From Paenibacillus aurantius (GTDB lineage: Bacteria; Bacillota; Bacilli; Paenibacillales; NBRC-103111), in contig NZ_CP130318.1 in NCBI RefSeq assembly GCF_032268605.1, positions 4,687,501 through 4,751,500 of the forward strand: a stretch of DNA of 64,000 bases, read 5' to 3'. The notes under the pieces were generated by a model that saw only the letters and a list, made by a program, of their open reading frames with translations, did not search any database and had not been told where the DNA came from. Positions within the stretch are counted from its first letter, which is position 1; every line of letters starts with the position of its first letter. Both the position numbers and the translations under genes were made by a program. Of the stretch, positions 26,141-34,255 are shown in pieces.

Positions 26141-27709
26141 TTATTTGATATTATAGGTGCGCTTATAGGCGGTATTGTACATCTTGAGCAGATCGTCGGC
26201 GCCGAGCTTCTTGGCCTGATCCAAAAATTGCTGGAAGGTCGTGTCGTTGATCGGGGTTTTGCCTACAACAAATTCCGTAATTTGCTGCTCCAGATATTTG
26301 GTCAGCGGTGTCAGCTTCGACTTCTCGAGATCCAACTCCTCCGTCGTCTTGACCATCGCTTTCGGAGCCGGAATAATGAACGGTTCGTAGCTCTTATTGA
26401 TCGCCTTGCTCTTGTCGTCCAGGCTTCTCTCCCACGTTTCCCTCGCCAGTGCGTTGTTCAAGGAGATGTTGTCATACCATACGCCAAAGTCCCGCCGCAG
26501 CGCGACGTACGGGCTCGCTCCGAACTCCTTCCTATAGGCAGGCTTGCCGTTCTCTACCGTATACGATTTGCCTTCGATGCCGAGAGACAAATAGTTGGTC
26601 CCTTCTTCGCTTACGAGGTAATCCAGGAACTTGACGGCTCTTTCCTTGTCCTTGACCTTGGCCGAGATGGCGCGGCCCGACGAGCCCACGACCGGTCTCG
26701 AGAACTGGTAAGGCTTGAGGCCGCTTGCTGCGATCTCCGGCAGCGCATCCAGATTGAAATCGGGAGCCGCCCCGGCCTTCTTCGCTTTATCAAGCAGCGG
26801 ATTTACTTCCGCTTTCCACCAGTAGGTGACAGAAGACTTGCCTTTCAAGAACCGTTCTTCCCATTGGGCGCCGGTGAGCAGGTAAAATTCAGGATCCAGC
26901 AGCTTCTCGCTGTACAGCTTGTTCATATAGACGAGCGCGTCTTTGTAGCCCTTCTGGTAGGGGGCGAATTCGTATTGCTCGGCCGTAGGATTTTTGTTGA
27001 AAAATCCGGCTATGCCGGTAAACATTTTACCGAAAACGGTATACATCCCCACATCGCTGGTGGCCGGTGTATTGAAGCTGAGCGGATAGCTGTCCGGCTC
27101 CTTCGCCTTCAGCGCTTTCAGGAATTGGTAGAATTCATCCAGATTGGCGGGCGCCTTCAGGTTATATTTATCCATCAAATCCTTGCGCGCCATCCAAATA
27201 TAGTTGAAGCCTTTGCCGGCCGCATCTCCTTCCAGCACGGGCACGTCGTAAAGGCCCCCGTCCGCTCCGGTCGCGAGCGCCTTGGCTTCCGGATACGTGT
27301 CGTAAAACTTTTTCAAATTGGGAGCGATGTTCAAATAATCCTTCAGGTTCAGGAACACCTTCTCGGGCCCGTTCTCCCGCGCCTCCTGGTTCGTCGGCTG
27401 AATGAAATCGGTTACGGTATTCGTCGCAATCATAATTTGCCGCTTCTCCGTAAGTCCCTCCTGACTGACCACCTGCCAATCCACCTTGACTCCCGTCTTC
27501 GCTTCGATTTCCTTGAAAATTTCCCAGTCCGTCTTCACCTTGCCTTCCGGACGATCGTACACGAGCCATGTGAAGGTAATCGGCTTCGCTGAACCCGAAT
27601 CCGTTCCCTTCCCCTCCGTATTGTCCTTGCCGCTGCAGCCCGCCGCAAGTCCGCCTAGAAGGACGGCTGCCATGGAGACGGCCATTGTTCTTCTCGTTCT
27701 GTTCTTCAC
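26141..27709 (-). CDS. ABC importer substrate-binding lipoprotein (system B)
   Basis: A 522-residue binding protein with a signal peptide ending in the lipobox L-A-A-G-C (C25), followed by a Gly/Ser/Thr-rich linker. The size and layout fit the LplA/YtcQ group of oligosaccharide-binding proteins, but the neighbouring enzymes leave other ligands open. The start is GTG with GGGAGGG upstream. The gap of 94 bases to the second permease upstream shows no terminator, so it belongs to the same transcript. Confidence 0.92.
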   Translation of the reverse strand: MKNRTRRTMAVSMAAVLLGGLAAGCSGKDNTEGKGTDSGSAKPITFTWLVYDRPEGKVKTDWEIFKEIEAKTGVKVDWQVVSQEGLTEKRQIMIATNTVTDFIQPTNQEARENGPEKVFLNLKDYLNIAPNLKKFYDTYPEAKALATGADGGLYDVPVLEGDAAGKGFNYIWMARKDLMDKYNLKAPANLDEFYQFLKALKAKEPDSYPLSFNTPATSDVGMYTVFGKMFTGIAGFFNKNPTAEQYEFAPYQKGYKDALVYMNKLYSEKLLDPEFYLLTGAQWEERFLKGKSSVTYWWKAEVNPLLDKAKKAGAAPDFNLDALPEIAASGLKPYQFSRPVVGSSGRAISAKVKDKERAVKFLDYLVSEEGTNYLSLGIEGKSYTVENGKPAYRKEFGASPYVALRRDFGVWYDNISLNNALARETWERSLDDKSKAINKSYEPFIIPAPKAMVKTTEELDLEKSKLTPLTKYLEQQITEFVVGKTPINDTTFQQFLDQAKKLGADDLLKMYNTAYKRTYNIK

Positions 27710-27803
27710 CTGCGTACCCTCCCGTGAACCAAATTAGATGACTTTTTATAGAAATAGACCCTTGGAGGATCTAGCCTATCGCCGACAATCCCTTCCTGTT
27801 GGC

Positions 27804-28664
27804 CTACCCTTTGATGCCCCCGATCATAGCGCCCTGCACGAAATATTTCTGGACAAACGGGTATACGCACAAAATCGGCACGGTGGCGATCATGATCATG
27901 GCGTACTTCAACGTTTCGATGTAAGACGTATTGCCTTCCCCCTGGACGTTGGAGCTCGAAATGATAATGTTGCGGATCACAATTTGCAGCGGATACAAGC
28001 TCCGGTCGTTCAAGTAAATAAGAGCGTCGAAGAAGGAATTCCACTGGTTGACGGCCGTGAACAGACCGATCGAAACAAGTACCGGAACCGATAGCGGCAG
28101 CACAATGCGGAGGAAGACCTGGAGCGAGCCGCAGCCGTCGATGGTGGCGGCATCCTCGAGCTCCGCCGGAAGCGCCGCGAAGAATGTGCGCATGATGAAC
28201 AAATACCAGGTGCTGACCAGCGAGGGAAGCACGATCGCCCAGATCGAGTTCAATAAGCCTAAATGCTGCACCACGAGAAAGGTCGGGATCATCCCCCCGC
28301 TGAACAACAGCGTGAAGGCGGCCATCAGGAGGATCCATTTGCGCCCGGGCAGCCAGCTTTTGGCCAGCGGATACGCCATGCAGCCGGTTACGAGGAGCGA
28401 GAAGAATGTCTGAACCACGGTATAACGGATCGTATTCCAGTAGCTGATCCAAATATCGGGATTGACGACAAGCCGGTTGTACGCTTCCAGGTTGATCGAT
28501 TTCGGCCACAAGACGACCTGTCCGCTCACCACCATGGCATTATCGCTGATGGAGGCGGAGAACACGTAGACCAGCGGATACACCATGATCACCACAAGCA
28601 GCAGCATGAAAACGGTATTGAGAACGTCAAATACCTTGGAGCCTAAGCTTGATTTTATCTTCAT
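27804..28664 (-). CDS. ABC importer permease, LplC type (system B)
   Basis: A 286-residue permease with six hydrophobic segments and the EAA loop (E-D-A-A-T-I-D-G-C-G-S-L-Q-V-F). The C-terminus V-Q-G-A-M-I-G-G-I-K-G is typical of the second permease in this group. GGGAGGGG lies close upstream of the ATG, and the gap to the first permease is 15 bases. Confidence 0.92.
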   Translation of the reverse strand: MKIKSSLGSKVFDVLNTVFMLLLVVIMVYPLVYVFSASISDNAMVVSGQVVLWPKSINLEAYNRLVVNPDIWISYWNTIRYTVVQTFFSLLVTGCMAYPLAKSWLPGRKWILLMAAFTLLFSGGMIPTFLVVQHLGLLNSIWAIVLPSLVSTWYLFIMRTFFAALPAELEDAATIDGCGSLQVFLRIVLPLSVPVLVSIGLFTAVNQWNSFFDALIYLNDRSLYPLQIVIRNIIISSSNVQGEGNTSYIETLKYAMIMIATVPILCVYPFVQKYFVQGAMIGGIKG

Positions 28665-28679
28665 GACGGTACCCCTCCC

Positions 28680-29651
28680 CTACCAAAGGCTTGATTCCGA
28701 ATATTTGCGGACAATCCGGTTGGCCGTGACGACGAGCAGGAACCCGATCGCCGCTTGGAACAAGCCGACGGCTGTGGCGAAGCTGAAATCGGCGGACAGG
28801 ATGCCCCGGCGGTACACGAACGTGTTCAGGACGTCTGCTGTCTCGTAGGTCATCGGATTGTAGAGCAGGATGATTTTCTGAAAGCCCGTTTCCATAAAAT
28901 GTCCCAGCGTCAGCACGAACAGCACGATCATAACCGGATACATGCCGACGAGCGTAACGTGCCGCATTTGCTGAAACCGGTTGGCCCCGTCTATCTTGGC
29001 CGCTTCGTACAGAGTCGGATCCACGCCCGCGATCGCCGCCAAATAGAGAATCGTGCCCCAGCCCGCCGTCTGCCAGATTTCCGAGCCGACATAGATGGTA
29101 CGGAACCACTCCGGCAGCCCGAGGAACAAAATGGGCTCGATCCCGAACCATCCGAGCATGTGATTGATAATTCCGGTCTGCTGGGACAGGAAGGTGACCA
29201 TAATTCCGGCGATGACGACGGTGGAGAGGAAATGGGGCATATAGCTTACGCTCTGCACGAATCCTTTAAAGGCTCGATTCCGGATTTCGTGAAACAGCAG
29301 AGCCAGAAGGATGGGCACCGGGAACCGAAACAGCAGATCGTATACGTTCAGCAATATCGTGTTACGGATGAGCTTCCAGGCATCCGGGGTATTGTAGAAG
29401 AAATCCACGAAATGCTTAAAGCCGACAAATTTACTTCCGGTAATGCCGCGCCCGATCGAGAAGTTCTGAAAGGCGATGATAATCCCGTACATCGGCACGT
29501 ATTTAAAAATCACGTAGTACAGAATGCCGGGAAGCATAAGCAAATACAGAACCTTATGCTTTCTCATCCTATAGAGGACGCGGTGGAACCCTTTTCTGCC
29601 CGCGACGGCGGCGGTATGCGTCTTCATTAAATTCGGCTGCTGCATGGACAA
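28680..29651 (-). CDS. ABC importer permease, LplB type (system B)
   Basis: A 323-residue permease with the L-P-G-I-L-Y-Y-V-I-F-K-Y-V-P-M-Y-G signature of the LplB group and EAA loop E-A-A-K-I-D-G-A-N-R-F-Q-Q-M. I chose a TTG start because GGGAGGG sits about 7 bases upstream of it; an ATG two codons later would have 13 bases of spacing, and an upstream ATG at 29687 has no ribosome site. It is the first gene of the transport operon. Confidence 0.9.
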   Translation of the reverse strand: MSMQQPNLMKTHTAAVAGRKGFHRVLYRMRKHKVLYLLMLPGILYYVIFKYVPMYGIIIAFQNFSIGRGITGSKFVGFKHFVDFFYNTPDAWKLIRNTILLNVYDLLFRFPVPILLALLFHEIRNRAFKGFVQSVSYMPHFLSTVVIAGIMVTFLSQQTGIINHMLGWFGIEPILFLGLPEWFRTIYVGSEIWQTAGWGTILYLAAIAGVDPTLYEAAKIDGANRFQQMRHVTLVGMYPVMIVLFVLTLGHFMETGFQKIILLYNPMTYETADVLNTFVYRRGILSADFSFATAVGLFQAAIGFLLVVTANRIVRKYSESSLW

Positions 29652-29704
29652 TGGTCTCCCTCCCTGAACGAGCATGATGCGCCTCAAAAGCTGCCTTGGC
29701 CTCC

Positions 29705-29733
29705 ACTATACGAATGACGCTGCCCTTGGTAAA
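29705..29733 (-). promoter_or_regulatory. Promoter of importer operon B
   Basis: Minus strand: TTTACC, 17 bases, TATAGT, about 50 bases before the first permease. The terminator of the regulator gene lies just upstream, supporting a separate transcription start. Confidence 0.5.
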
Positions 29734-29802
29734 GCATCGTCTTTTCCGCATGTCTCCCTTTTTGCATAACCGAAATCGGTAAGGAGGACGGCTGCGGATG
29801 CG

Positions 29803-29837
29803 AAAAAAATGAGACTTCACAAGAAAGAAGTCTCAGG
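29803..29837 (-). terminator. Terminator of the membrane AraC regulator gene
   Basis: On the minus strand GAGACTTC and GAAGTCTC form a stem followed by seven T. The first arm includes the last codons of the gene. Confidence 0.85.
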
Positions 29838-32130
29838 CTTGATGGATCTCCCGGAATTTGGCGGGGGTGATTCCTTCGTACCGGCGGAAATTGCGGATGA
29901 ACGAGTTGCGGCCCCAATAGCCGACTTGCCCGGCAATGTCGTCGATTTTCATATCGGTCTGCAGCAAGTAAGTCTTCGATCTATGGATCCGCAGCTTGGC
30001 GATATATTCCACGTACTTCTCGCCCACCTCCTCTTTGAACAGGCGGCTGAAATGCCCGACCGACATGTTCATCCTTTCGGCAAAGAGCTCCATGGAAAGC
30101 TCCTCATGGTAATGCTCCTGAATATAAGCAAGGATCTCCGCAAACTGCTGCTTCCGGTCGGAAGGCTGAATCGCGCGGAACAGCATGGCATGAATGTCGT
30201 GGAAGCAGTGCCGCAGCTCCTCCCAGGTCACACAGCGGGTTAACGAAGCCAAGAGCTCCGAGTAGAAGGAAATATTGAATTCCCCGCGTTCGCTCTCAAC
30301 GGCGCGTATCCAGGTGTTCAGCATATCCACGCCCATATTCTTCATTTGATGGGCGTTCGTATTATTTCTCATCCCGGCTTCCAGCAATTCGCAGGCGGCC
30401 TGAAGCAGACCGTCGTAATCCTTCGCCTTATACCGGTTGAAGATGCGATTTACCTCGTCGACGGACAGGAAGCCGTCCCCGGCCGGGCGTTTGCCGCTTA
30501 TGCCGCATATTTCCACTCCCGGCACTAAGCTCTTATGCTTGAGCATGGCGGCAGCCTGACGGTAAGAGGAATGAAGCTGCTCAATCCCCTGAACGGTGGT
30601 TCCGAGTCCGATCGCCGCCTTATAGTGCGGCTGCTGCAGCAGCTGCTTGATTGTTTCCGCCGTTTCGCGCGCATCAGGAGGCGTCTCGCTGCCGTGGAGA
30701 AGCACGCACGCCAGCCGTTCGGCATGGGTAAGACATACCCAGATGGCGCCGGAAGACAGCTTATGTATTTTTTCCTTAAGCTCGGTGAGCATGAAGGATT
30801 TGGTTGTTTCGGACAAGGGCTCCGCCGGGTGCGAGTAGAATTGGAATTCGATAACAAGCACCGTTGCGGAAGTGATCGGGCGGTAGCGGAAGTCGATTTC
30901 CTTGGCGTAGTAATCGATGGACAGGCTGTCGCGGTATTCCCCAAGCAGGATTTTGCTAATAAAATGCTCTTCGACAATCGGGTACATGCCCCCGACCCTC
31001 TGGGAAAGCTCTTTGTTCCTGGAAACGATCGTATGGGAGCATCGTTTGATGACATCGAATTCGTTCCCGCCGTCTTGGATCGGCAAACCGTCGATTCGAT
31101 GGGCCTCCAAGCCCGTTCTAATCTCCTGAATAGGATGATACAGCCTGCGGCTCAAATAATAGGAAATCAGGGTCCCCGCCACCACGAACAAGCCGAGGAA
31201 CACGATCGTAAACGTTTGGACCATGCGCGCCGGCTTGAGCAGGGTCTGCATATCGATGATGCTCACATAGGACCAGGAATCGTTAAAGCGGGACTTCCGG
31301 TAAGAGAATCCTTTCGTTTGCTGCTTCACCAATAGCTCCTGCTCCCGGCTCGATACCAACATCGGCAGGAATAGGCCGGGCTTCAGCTCCGTGGAGCCGT
31401 TATGGATCAGGACGTTGCCGCCCGAATCGAGAAGAGCCGTATCCGTCACCCATTTTCTCGGAATGCCAAGCTGCTCACTGGTCTTGTCCCGGCTCACATT
31501 CACGGCCAAATAGACGTCCGGGTCGCTGCTGTTGAACGGATAACTGAGAAGGACGGATAAATTGGAGTGCTCTTGGATGGCGTCCTCCGTGAACGGCGGC
31601 TTTTCCATAACGGTATGCGGTCCGGTAAACTGCATGGATTTTTTATCCGTAAAATTCGCCAAATAAGCGGCCCGGTCTTGATCGTCAAGCGGATAATTTT
31701 CCTGAAAGTATTCTCGTTTGCTTTTATACGTACGGCCATCGATAATAAGATCCGCTTTGGCAAAATAAAGGAAAGCATTGTAGACGAACCGATGAGACTG
31801 CAATTTGGCCAGCTGCCCCATCAACGAATGGATCCCTTCGAGCCTTTGGGTACTATCGCTTGTGCCATCGTTGAGAATGCTCTTGATATTCGAGGTCGAA
31901 AGCATGTTCACCATGTCCGATTCCAGTGAGCTAAACAGGCTGTCCGTTTGCTCCGAGTAGCCCTGCATGACGATATTGTTGATATTCTCCGCATCGCTCT
32001 CGATTAATTTTACGATGAAAATATTCGTCAATAGGCTCGCGGCTATAACCGGAATGAGGATAAGCGCGAAGTATTTCGTGAAAAATGTCCAGAATAGTCC
32101 GGTCCGGTGCGTTCGGATCTTCTTCTCCAT
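29833..32130 (-). CDS. Membrane-bound AraC-family regulator with extracellular sensor (system B)
   Basis: A 765-residue single-protein sensor and regulator. Membrane segments at about 12-35 and 290-312 enclose an extracellular Cache-like domain of about 250 residues. After a HAMP-like stretch and a middle domain (about 380-640), the C-terminus is an AraC-type double helix-turn-helix (M-N-M-S-V-G-H-F-S-R-L-F-K-E-E-V). It has no receiver or kinase domain, so it replaces the two-component pair used by the other importers here. The ATG used has CGGAGG 5 bases upstream; an ATG ten codons earlier does not. It probably controls operon B, 180 bases downstream. Confidence 0.92.
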   Translation of the reverse strand: MEKKIRTHRTGLFWTFFTKYFALILIPVIAASLLTNIFIVKLIESDAENINNIVMQGYSEQTDSLFSSLESDMVNMLSTSNIKSILNDGTSDSTQRLEGIHSLMGQLAKLQSHRFVYNAFLYFAKADLIIDGRTYKSKREYFQENYPLDDQDRAAYLANFTDKKSMQFTGPHTVMEKPPFTEDAIQEHSNLSVLLSYPFNSSDPDVYLAVNVSRDKTSEQLGIPRKWVTDTALLDSGGNVLIHNGSTELKPGLFLPMLVSSREQELLVKQQTKGFSYRKSRFNDSWSYVSIIDMQTLLKPARMVQTFTIVFLGLFVVAGTLISYYLSRRLYHPIQEIRTGLEAHRIDGLPIQDGGNEFDVIKRCSHTIVSRNKELSQRVGGMYPIVEEHFISKILLGEYRDSLSIDYYAKEIDFRYRPITSATVLVIEFQFYSHPAEPLSETTKSFMLTELKEKIHKLSSGAIWVCLTHAERLACVLLHGSETPPDARETAETIKQLLQQPHYKAAIGLGTTVQGIEQLHSSYRQAAAMLKHKSLVPGVEICGISGKRPAGDGFLSVDEVNRIFNRYKAKDYDGLLQAACELLEAGMRNNTNAHQMKNMGVDMLNTWIRAVESERGEFNISFYSELLASLTRCVTWEELRHCFHDIHAMLFRAIQPSDRKQQFAEILAYIQEHYHEELSMELFAERMNMSVGHFSRLFKEEVGEKYVEYIAKLRIHRSKTYLLQTDMKIDDIAGQVGYWGRNSFIRNFRRYEGITPAKFREIHQA

Positions 32131-32419
32131 GGCGGCCTCCGTTCCCATAATGAATATCAAAGCTTATTCCTATTAACGAAAGATCATTTCACTCCTTACG
32201 TTTTTTCTAAACAAATTTGCCTGGAGCGAGAAAAGCAGCGGCCAAAAAAAACGTGAGGTGTTGTTTGGACAGGCGGTACTTATCAGGCCATAGGGACTTA
32301 TCCCTTTTGGGGCTGACACAAGGTGAGAGATCCGGCTTTGCCGTTGTGGGGCAGGGAGCAACTTTGCAGGGCTTGCTGTCGTTTACAATTGAGGTAAGAG
32401 AAGGGAAAGGAGACCCGCC

Positions 32420-32905
32420 TTGACTCAACGGATCAAGAAAATCGCTTTATGGTTCACCGTGTTTCTTATAGCGGCTGTGGTTACTCAGGGGAAGGCCCTA
32501 GCCCCGCTCTCCCCCGGTCCGGTTCCTAAACCGCATTCTGGAGTTCCCCTCGGGAATCGGGTGTCTTTTCCTTATATTCATGAAATTCGGATAGAAAAAA
32601 GAACATCCTCCCTTACCGCAAGCTCCCTGATCTGGCAGGAGTCCGGCATTCCCTTGACTAACGCCGAACAGCTGGCCCGGTTTGAAGAGGCCGTGCGAAC
32701 GGCGGAAATTATGATAGGACAACCGAAAGCGATCGCTCCCGATTTCAAGCTGATCCCAGTGGATCGTGTGGGAAAGGAGCTTACGGCTGTCCATCTCTGG
32801 ACGGGTGGCAGGGGAATACTGGAGGTGAACGATCTTTATTGTACACTGACGGAAGACGGCAAAGCCCTCATCTTAAGCTTGCTTAAGGACGCTGGAGCTT
32901 ACTAA
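32420..32905 (+). CDS. Secreted hypothetical protein
   Basis: A 161-residue protein with a signal peptide (about residues 1-26), then a Pro-rich stretch and a mixed alpha/beta domain with two W residues. I do not recognise it. TTG is the start codon, with AAAGGAG 7 bases upstream. It is a single plus-strand gene between minus-strand units and ends at a strong terminator. Confidence 0.8.
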   Translation: MTQRIKKIALWFTVFLIAAVVTQGKALAPLSPGPVPKPHSGVPLGNRVSFPYIHEIRIEKRTSSLTASSLIWQESGIPLTNAEQLARFEEAVRTAEIMIGQPKAIAPDFKLIPVDRVGKELTAVHLWTGGRGILEVNDLYCTLTEDGKALILSLLKDAGAY

Positions 32906-32931
32906 ATGAGGAAACTTGGTGGACCCGGCCT

Positions 32932-32986
32932 AAAAAAAGACCTGCCATAAGCCAATCGTTCTTGGCTCCGGCAGGTCCCTTTTTTC
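32932..32986. terminator. Bidirectional terminator
   Basis: GACCTGCC and GGCAGGTC form the outer stem and GCCAA/TTGGC an inner one, with A-rich and T-rich flanks. It ends the plus-strand gene and the minus-strand unit from 34005. Confidence 0.85.
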
Positions 32987-33049
32987 CTTGCGATCCGTGT
33001 GATTCTTGCTGCCCTCGTGCATCAAGGGCGTCCTTCCACCCAGCTTTCC

Positions 33050-33241
33050 TTAAAAGGAATGCTTATCCTCCCGGCCGGTTTCTTCCGCATCCGCACCGGT
33101 TTCCGTACCGGGAAGCCCCCAGTCCGCCTCATGCTGAGGGTTGTTCATGATTTCCACAAGCTGCATGAGATCGCTCTCTTCCCGCTTTCCGTTCTCCGGC
33201 TGCCTTTCATCCATGCCGCCTGCAAGCTCTCGATGGTCCAT
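33050..33241 (-). CDS. Small acidic hypothetical protein (63 residues)
   Basis: It begins M-D-H-R-E-L-A-G-G and ends E-D-K-H-S-F, is rich in Glu, Asp and Gly, and has no membrane segment. AGAAGGGGGAAAGGC precedes the ATG. It lies 35 bases after the peptidase C26 gene and before the terminator, so it is probably the second gene of that operon. The same frame stays open upstream into the peptidase gene, which can hide it. I do not know its function. Confidence 0.65.
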   Translation of the reverse strand: MDHRELAGGMDERQPENGKREESDLMQLVEIMNNPQHEADWGLPGTETGADAEETGREDKHSF

Positions 33242-33276
33242 GCCTTTCCCCCTTCTCCTGTTGTTCCGTGCCTCTA

Positions 33277-34005
33277 TTAGCTTTCCCTCGTCTTCTTGTT
33301 TCTTGCATCGGAAAAGCAGGCCTTCACAAGACTCTGGAACAATGCGGCGGCATAGCGGTCCCCGCCGGCCATATCCTCCGGGTGCCACTGCACCCCGACG
33401 AAGAATGGATCCCCGGGCCGCTCGACTGCCTCCACGATCCCGTCCAGCGCATGGGCCGTTACGTTTAAGCCGGGGGCGGCCCGTCGGACGGCTTGGTGGT
33501 GAAAGCTGTTGACCCGGATTTCCAGCGCTCCTAGGATTCCGTGCAGCCGGGACCCCTCCCGGATCCGGACCAGATGGGAGCCGTGGGAACGCGGGGCCTT
33601 CTGGGTATGCTGCAGCGCATCGGGACATTGGGAGGGGATATCCTGGAGGAGCGTCCCTCCTAGCGCGGCGTTCATCACCTGGCAGCCCCGGCAAATCCCG
33701 AGTACCGGCTTGCCCGCCTGCATGTAAGCGTCCAGCAGCAGGAGCTCGGCCCGGTCCCGGTCCGGCACCACCTCCCCCAGCTTCGGGTGAGGCTCCTCCC
33801 CGAAATAGGCGGGGTCCAGGTCCGTTCCGCCGCTCAGGATGAGCCCGTCGGTCCGCTTTTCCAACTCCGCCGCTTCTCCCGCGTCCTTCGGATAGGGGAG
33901 CAGCAGAGGAATCCCTCCCGCCTGCTCCACCGCTTCCGTATACGTTCTCCGGAGAACGTAACGATCCTCTTGTTCATACATGGTCAAGCCGATTACCGGC
34001 CTCAT
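33277..34005 (-). CDS. Class I glutamine amidotransferase-like gamma-glutamyl hydrolase (peptidase C26, PuuD-like)
   Basis: A 242-residue cytoplasmic protein. G-G-T-D-L-D-P-A-Y-F-G is diagnostic of the PuuD group, which cleaves gamma-glutamyl-GABA in putrescine breakdown. The nucleophile is C105 in G-I-C-R-G-C-Q, and V-Q-W-H-P-E-D supplies the His and Glu. AGCGGGGGGAG precedes the ATG; a start 21 codons upstream is less likely. No putrescine genes are nearby, so the substrate is open. Confidence 0.9.
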   Translation of the reverse strand: MRPVIGLTMYEQEDRYVLRRTYTEAVEQAGGIPLLLPYPKDAGEAAELEKRTDGLILSGGTDLDPAYFGEEPHPKLGEVVPDRDRAELLLLDAYMQAGKPVLGICRGCQVMNAALGGTLLQDIPSQCPDALQHTQKAPRSHGSHLVRIREGSRLHGILGALEIRVNSFHHQAVRRAAPGLNVTAHALDGIVEAVERPGDPFFVGVQWHPEDMAGGDRYAAALFQSLVKACFSDARNKKTRES

Positions 34006-34175
34006 AGGCTCCCCCCGCTTTCCCGACTCTTGCGATCCTACAGCGCCTGCCTTTCGGTATCTCCTCACAGCTTATTCAGGCAGGCGTCCTTCCGCTAATC
34101 CGCATCTCGCAAGTAAGCCTTGATTGTCTGGGAGAAGCTTTCCCCGTCCATCTCCCTTTTTCCTTCTCCTCACTC

Positions 34176-34204
34176 AAAAAAACCCCGCCGATAAAGGCGG
34201 GGCT
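34176..34204 (-). terminator. Rho-independent terminator of operon C
   Basis: On the minus strand GCCCCGCC and GGCGGGGT form a stem followed by seven T, about 50 bases after the beta-mannosidase. Confidence 0.9.
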
Positions 34205-34255
34205 TACAGTAGACAGGCTCCTTTTCCGGAGGCTTGTCCGTTAAAGGCATCGAAG

